The translations under genes were made by a program, and so were the position numbers. From assembly GCF_004300825.1 (NCBI RefSeq), contig NZ_CP036250.1, positions 310,001 to 374,000 on the forward strand: 64,000 nucleotides of DNA. Direction: 5' to 3'. Of this stretch, positions 60,506-64,000 are shown piece after piece (position 1 is the first letter of the stretch; each line of letters opens with the position of its first letter). The notes beneath the pieces are model-generated. The model saw only the letters and a program-made list of their open reading frames with translations. It was not told the DNA's origin and made no database searches. This DNA comes from Egicoccus halophilus. Lineage in GTDB: Bacteria > Actinomycetota > Nitriliruptoria > Nitriliruptorales > Nitriliruptoraceae.

Positions 60506-61588
60506 TTGTCGTCCGTCGAGGTGTACCTGCGCCGACTCACCGAGCTCGGCGGGTCCGACCTGCACCTGAAGGCCGGTGGTCCGGCCTACGTGCGCGTCGA
60601 CGGGGAACTGCAGCCGCTCCCGGACCTGCCGGTCCTGGCGCCCGAGGACACCGAGCGGATGGCGCAGGAGCTGATGGACGCCCGTGTCCGCGGCGTCTTC
60701 GAGGCCGCCCGGGAGGTCGACTTCGCCCACTCGGTGGCGGGCCTGGGACGTTTCCGCCTCAACGCGTTCCGCCAGCGCGGCTCGGTCGGGCTGGTGTGCC
60801 GGCGGGTGCTGCCGGCGGCGTCCGACGTCACGGGACTCGGCCTGCCCCCGGTGGTCCGCACGCTGGCGGAGCAACGCCGCGGGCTGGTGCTCGTGACCGG
60901 ACCGACCGGGTCGGGCAAGACGACCACGACCGCCGCCATGCTCGCCCACATCAACGCCACCCGCCGCTGTCACGTGGTGACCCTGGAGGATCCGATCGAG
61001 GTCCTGCACCGCGACCGCCTCGCGATCATCGACCAACGCGAGGTCGGCGTCGACACCGCCGACTTCGCCAGCGGGATGCGGGCGGTGTCCCGCCAGGACC
61101 CCGACGTCATCTTCATCGGGGAGTTGCGCGACCTCGAGACCGTCACGGCCGCGCTGCAGGCGGCGGAGACCGGTCACCTCGTGATCTCGACCCTGCACAC
61201 CACCGACGCCCGGGAGACGATCGACCGGGTGGTCGACCTGTTCCCGCCGATGCAGCAGCACCAGGCCCGCTGGTCGCTGGCCAGCTCGCTGCGGGGCATC
61301 GTCGGGCAACGGCTGGTCCCGCGCGCCAACGGCGGCGGCCGGCTGGCGGTCGTCGAGGTCCTGGTGATGACCAGTCGCATCTTCGAGTTCGTGACCGACC
61401 CCGAACAGCTGTCCCGGCTGACCGAGGCGATCGCGGAGGGCGGCTACTACGGCATGCAGACCTTCGACCAGCACCTGCTCCACCTGCTGCGCTCCGGTGA
61501 GATCGCCCTGCGCGACGCGCTGGCCGCCGCCAGCGACCCGCACGACTTCCGCGTCGCGTTGCGCGGGGCGGGGCTGGCGACGGCCTGA
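60506..61588 (+). CDS. pilT: Twitching motility ATPase PilT
   Basis: A 360-residue hexameric ATPase that drives type IV pilus retraction. TTG start with GAGGAAGGG upstream. The N-terminal LTELGGSDLHLKAG, Walker A GPTGSGKTTTTA (about 131-142), the Asp box VTLEDPIE, Walker B IFIGELRDLET and the His box STLHT are all there. No pilin, PilB or PilC gene is found in the window, so it stands alone. PilT with Leu in GELRD instead of the usual Met is a mild variant. Confidence 0.94.
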   Translation: MSSVEVYLRRLTELGGSDLHLKAGGPAYVRVDGELQPLPDLPVLAPEDTERMAQELMDARVRGVFEAAREVDFAHSVAGLGRFRLNAFRQRGSVGLVCRRVLPAASDVTGLGLPPVVRTLAEQRRGLVLVTGPTGSGKTTTTAAMLAHINATRRCHVVTLEDPIEVLHRDRLAIIDQREVGVDTADFASGMRAVSRQDPDVIFIGELRDLETVTAALQAAETGHLVISTLHTTDARETIDRVVDLFPPMQQHQARWSLASSLRGIVGQRLVPRANGGGRLAVVEVLVMTSRIFEFVTDPEQLSRLTEAIAEGGYYGMQTFDQHLLHLLRSGEIALRDALAAASDPHDFRVALRGAGLATA

Positions 61589-61616
61589 CTGCGCGCCGAC
61601 CGGTGGCCCGGACGAC

Positions 61617-62789
61617 TCACGGGTGCTCGACGTCGACGACCACCCGCTGGGGACCGGCGAGGCGATCGACGGTGAACGGTGTCGTCGCGGTCGTGCCGAC
61701 GAAGATCTGGTGGCGCCCCTCGAAGACGCCGCTGTCGACCACCTCGATGATCGCGTCCCCGGTCAGACCGATGGTCTCGCCGTCCCAGGGCTCCTGTTCG
61801 CTCTCGGTCGGGTACCGCACCCCGATCAGGACCACCTCGAGCACCGCGTCGCCGGCCACCTCGACCAGGTTGCCGCTGCCGTGCTGCCGGGCTTCGTCGA
61901 CGTAGCGCACCAACCAACCGACGTGACGGTCGTCGTCACCGATGGTGAACACGGCGCGGTCGTAGGTGGCGTGGGCCCCCAGCGCGACCTGCGTCACGGT
62001 GCCCTGGCTGACCTCGGCCGGGGTGTAGGCGATGGGCATCATCCAGCCGTCGGTCACGAGGAAGTCGAGGCTGCGGGCCACGAAGCTCGCCATCTGCCCG
62101 CGGTTGGTCGTCGCGCCCGGACCGAAGCTGCCGTCGGTGCGTCCCTGCACGACCCCGATGGCGGCGAGCCGCTCGATGTCGGGCCGGTGGGTGCCGTGCA
62201 CGTCGCCGAAGACCCCGTCGGCGCGCGCGAGCACCTCGCCGGTGGCGGTCTGCAGTGCGCGCGTCAGCAGTGCCGACATCTGGGCCCGCGTGACCGGTGC
62301 TCCGGGTCGGAAGGTCCCGTCGTCGTAGCCGGCCACGATGCCGGCGGCGTGCAGCGTCCTGACATTGCGACGGTGCACCTCGCTGATCCGGTCGTGGTCG
62401 GTGAACGGTTCTCCGGCCGTGGGCGCGGGGAGTTCATAGGTGGCGGCCGGCAGCTGGCTGAGCATGCCGACGACGAAGCTCGCCATCTGCTGTCGGCTCA
62501 CGGTGCCACCGGGGTCGTAGCCGCCGGCCGGTTCGCCGCGCCCCTGGACGATGTTGTAGGCGGCGAGGCAGTTGACGGCCCCGCCGTGGGTCGTGTCCGG
62601 GCCGATGTCGTCGAAGCGTTCCGGCTGCTGCGCACCCGGGGTGCAGGCCCGGTCGATGCCCCGGTCGAAGGGCATCGGCTGTGCCCCGGCGGCCGCGAGC
62701 GGCGCGCTCGCCAGTGCCAGGCCGGCGGCCAGGACCCCGGCGCGCCGGGCCGCCCCCTGGCCTCGTCGGTGTCGTTCGTGCGATCGCAT
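61617..62789 (-). CDS. SLH-domain protein with AMIN-like C-terminus
   Basis: A 390-residue exported protein from ATG 62789 (GGAGGGG upstream), with a signal peptide (AGVLAAGLALASAPLAAAGA). Three SLH-type domains (about 48-250) include GYDDGTFRPGAPVTRAQM. The remainder (about 255-390), ending in GPQRVVVDVEHP, resembles the AMIN-like beta domain of actinobacterial lipoproteins, which bind cell wall. It is convergent with pilT. No catalytic site is visible. Confidence 0.85.
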   Translation of the reverse strand: MRSHERHRRGQGAARRAGVLAAGLALASAPLAAAGAQPMPFDRGIDRACTPGAQQPERFDDIGPDTTHGGAVNCLAAYNIVQGRGEPAGGYDPGGTVSRQQMASFVVGMLSQLPAATYELPAPTAGEPFTDHDRISEVHRRNVRTLHAAGIVAGYDDGTFRPGAPVTRAQMSALLTRALQTATGEVLARADGVFGDVHGTHRPDIERLAAIGVVQGRTDGSFGPGATTNRGQMASFVARSLDFLVTDGWMMPIAYTPAEVSQGTVTQVALGAHATYDRAVFTIGDDDRHVGWLVRYVDEARQHGSGNLVEVAGDAVLEVVLIGVRYPTESEQEPWDGETIGLTGDAIIEVVDSGVFEGRHQIFVGTTATTPFTVDRLAGPQRVVVDVEHP

Positions 62790-62909
62790 GTTCGTCCCCT
62801 CCTGCCGTACCGGACCCGTCCGGATCCTCCGCCGACCATGGACGTTCGCCCAGGGCGGGGTTCCGGCCGGCGCCGGCACTCGACCACTGGCCACGCGCGG
62901 GGCGCGCGG

Positions 62910-64000
62910 TCAGGACGCGCCGCGCTCCACGGTGGGTCCGACCGGGTCCGGGTCCGCGGCGTGGACCACCAGCGCCGCGTGCAGCGCCGCACCGTCCTCG
63001 GTGCCGGCATCGAGGACCTCGAGACCGCCGCCGGGACCGGCGACGTGGGCCTGCACCGTGGTCAACCCGAGGCGACGCTGGAACCAGTTGGCCGCGCGGC
63101 TCGCGGCCTGGACCTTCACCACGGGCGCCAAGCCGGTGGTGATCGACAGGGCCCCGCGACGGGACACCATCACCCGCTCGGTCAGGGCGTGGGCGAGATG
63201 GTGGTACTCGACGACACCGAGCAGGGCGCACACGGGGACGAGCAGGGCCATCGCGAGCGGCATCCACTCCAGCAGCTCGAACGGGGCCCAGGGCGCCGCC
63301 TGCCAGGCCGCCACCAGGACGAGCAGGACCAACGGCGGGCGGACCCACCGGAACACCGCCCGGCGGCGTGCCGACACGGGATGTCCGACCAGGGGCGGCA
63401 CACCCGGCACGCCCGGAAGCACCTCGCGCAGGAACGCGTCCACGGCGTCGTCGGCCAGCAGCGGCACGGTCACCCGTCGGTCGGCATCGCCCGAGCCGCC
63501 GGCCGAGTGGATGCGCACCGTGCCGAACCCGAACACCCGGCGCAGCCAGTTGCGCTGCACCTCGACCAGCTGCACCCGGCGCAGCGGGACCACCGAGTCG
63601 CGCGTCGACAGCAGTCCGCGGTTGACGTGCAGGTCGTCCTCGACCCGGCTCACGCGGTAGTTGGCGTCCTGCAGGATCCCCACGACGATGGCCGCCCCCA
63701 GCGCCAGGACCAGGACGCCGAGCCCCAGCAGCAGTCCGGCCTGCAGCGTCAGCCCGGTCCACCACGGCATGCCCTCGGGGCCGTTCTCGATCACGTCCTC
63801 GAGCACGTCGTCGAGCATCGGCCCGACCAGCTCGCCGGCGAACTGCAGGGCACCGACGATCACCGCGGGGAAGACCAGCAGCCGCGCCCCGGTGACGGCC
63901 GCCAGCACCACGTGCCCGAGCGGCACCGTGAGCACCTCGCGCCGCTCCGGCTCGGCGAGCGCCGCCTCGCTCCCGCCGTCATCCGCATCGGGACGCGCCA
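62910..64000 (-). CDS. PH-domain (bPH2/YdbT-like) membrane protein, 5' end outside window
   Basis: The frame stays open to the window edge, so the start is not seen; a GTG at 63935 is internal or an alternative start. Two helix pairs are present and two bPH2 blocks occur: VSRVEDDLHVNRGLLSTRD with VVPLRRVQLVEVQRNWLRR, and LTERVMVSRRGALSITTG with VVKVQAASRAANWFQRR. YdbT-type proteins sit in the cytoplasmic membrane; function is poorly known, possibly envelope stress or peptide resistance. Confidence 0.82.
   Translation of the reverse strand, partial: ARPDADDGGSEAALAEPERREVLTVPLGHVVLAAVTGARLLVFPAVIVGALQFAGELVGPMLDDVLEDVIENGPEGMPWWTGLTLQAGLLLGLGVLVLALGAAIVVGILQDANYRVSRVEDDLHVNRGLLSTRDSVVPLRRVQLVEVQRNWLRRVFGFGTVRIHSAGGSGDADRRVTVPLLADDAVDAFLREVLPGVPGVPPLVGHPVSARRRAVFRWVRPPLVLLVLVAAWQAAPWAPFELLEWMPLAMALLVPVCALLGVVEYHHLAHALTERVMVSRRGALSITTGLAPVVKVQAASRAANWFQRRLGLTTVQAHVAGPGGGLEVLDAGTEDGAALHAALVVHAADPDPVGPTVERGAS

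Overview
The window is the replication-origin region of a very GC-rich actinobacterial chromosome. The core order (gyrA, gyrB, dciA, recF, dnaN, dnaA | rpmH, rnpA, yidD, yidC, jag, rsmG, parA, parB, then cwlM, trxA, trxB, anti-sigma, ECF sigma, a DUF6049-type protein, NUDIX) matches the Mycobacterium/Streptomyces origin neighbourhood. S-layer-homology (SLH) proteins, a solitary PilT ATPase and heavy GTG/TTG start use point to a deep-branching lineage such as Nitriliruptoria/Euzebya rather than a mycobacterium or streptomycete; that placement is inference.

Region 1 (1-10.5 kb): a 5'-truncated hemerythrin-like gene, then a long minus-strand operon. In order of transcription it encodes a Tat lipoprotein of the gluconate 2-dehydrogenase subunit 3 type, two tandem GMC dehydrogenases, a cupredoxin lipoprotein, cytochrome c-fused oxidase subunit II, subunit I, subunit III, a small membrane protein, a cytochrome c lipoprotein and CtaG. 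Most junctions are 4-base ATGA/GTGA overlaps. It reads as one genetic unit carrying electrons from an extracytoplasmic substrate through copper and haem carriers to O2, and is the most novel-looking system here.

Region 2 (10.7-17.5 kb): a peptide-type ABC importer (solute-binding protein, two permeases, two ATPases) followed by a small acidic protein, divergent from a MarR regulator across a region with repeated ACCTGTGG motifs. Region 3 (17.7-20.5 kb): a Lys-rich small membrane protein and an SLH-anchored 5'-nucleotidase.

Region 4 (20.7-42.2 kb): tRNA-Ile(GAT), a DUF3566-like protein, gyrA, two small membrane proteins, gyrB, a MutM/Nei glycosylase, a TlpA-like thioredoxin and DsbB pair, dciA-recF-dnaN-dnaA, then divergently rpmH-rnpA-yidD-yidC-jag, a 1.8-kb gene-free stretch with three parS sites, and rsmG-parA-parB. 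DnaA-box-like sites flank dnaA on both sides, and gene polarity diverges there, so oriC lies within about 32.6-35.1 kb.

Region 5 (42.3-64 kb): rpiA, a HAD hydrolase, D-Ala-D-Ala ligase and an aminotransferase; a small membrane protein, GNAT and MFS genes; a CwlM-like amidase; a TRIC-type channel; a YgjV-like/GNAT fusion; trxB-trxA; a zinc-finger membrane protein; a Ser/Thr kinase with ECF sigma and anti-sigma; a DUF6049-like protein with NUDIX; dtd; pilT; an SLH/AMIN-like protein; and a PH-domain membrane protein cut by the window end. The kinase has the architecture of the C-terminal half of mycobacterial MviN (Rv3910), but no MurJ flippase is present at this locus.
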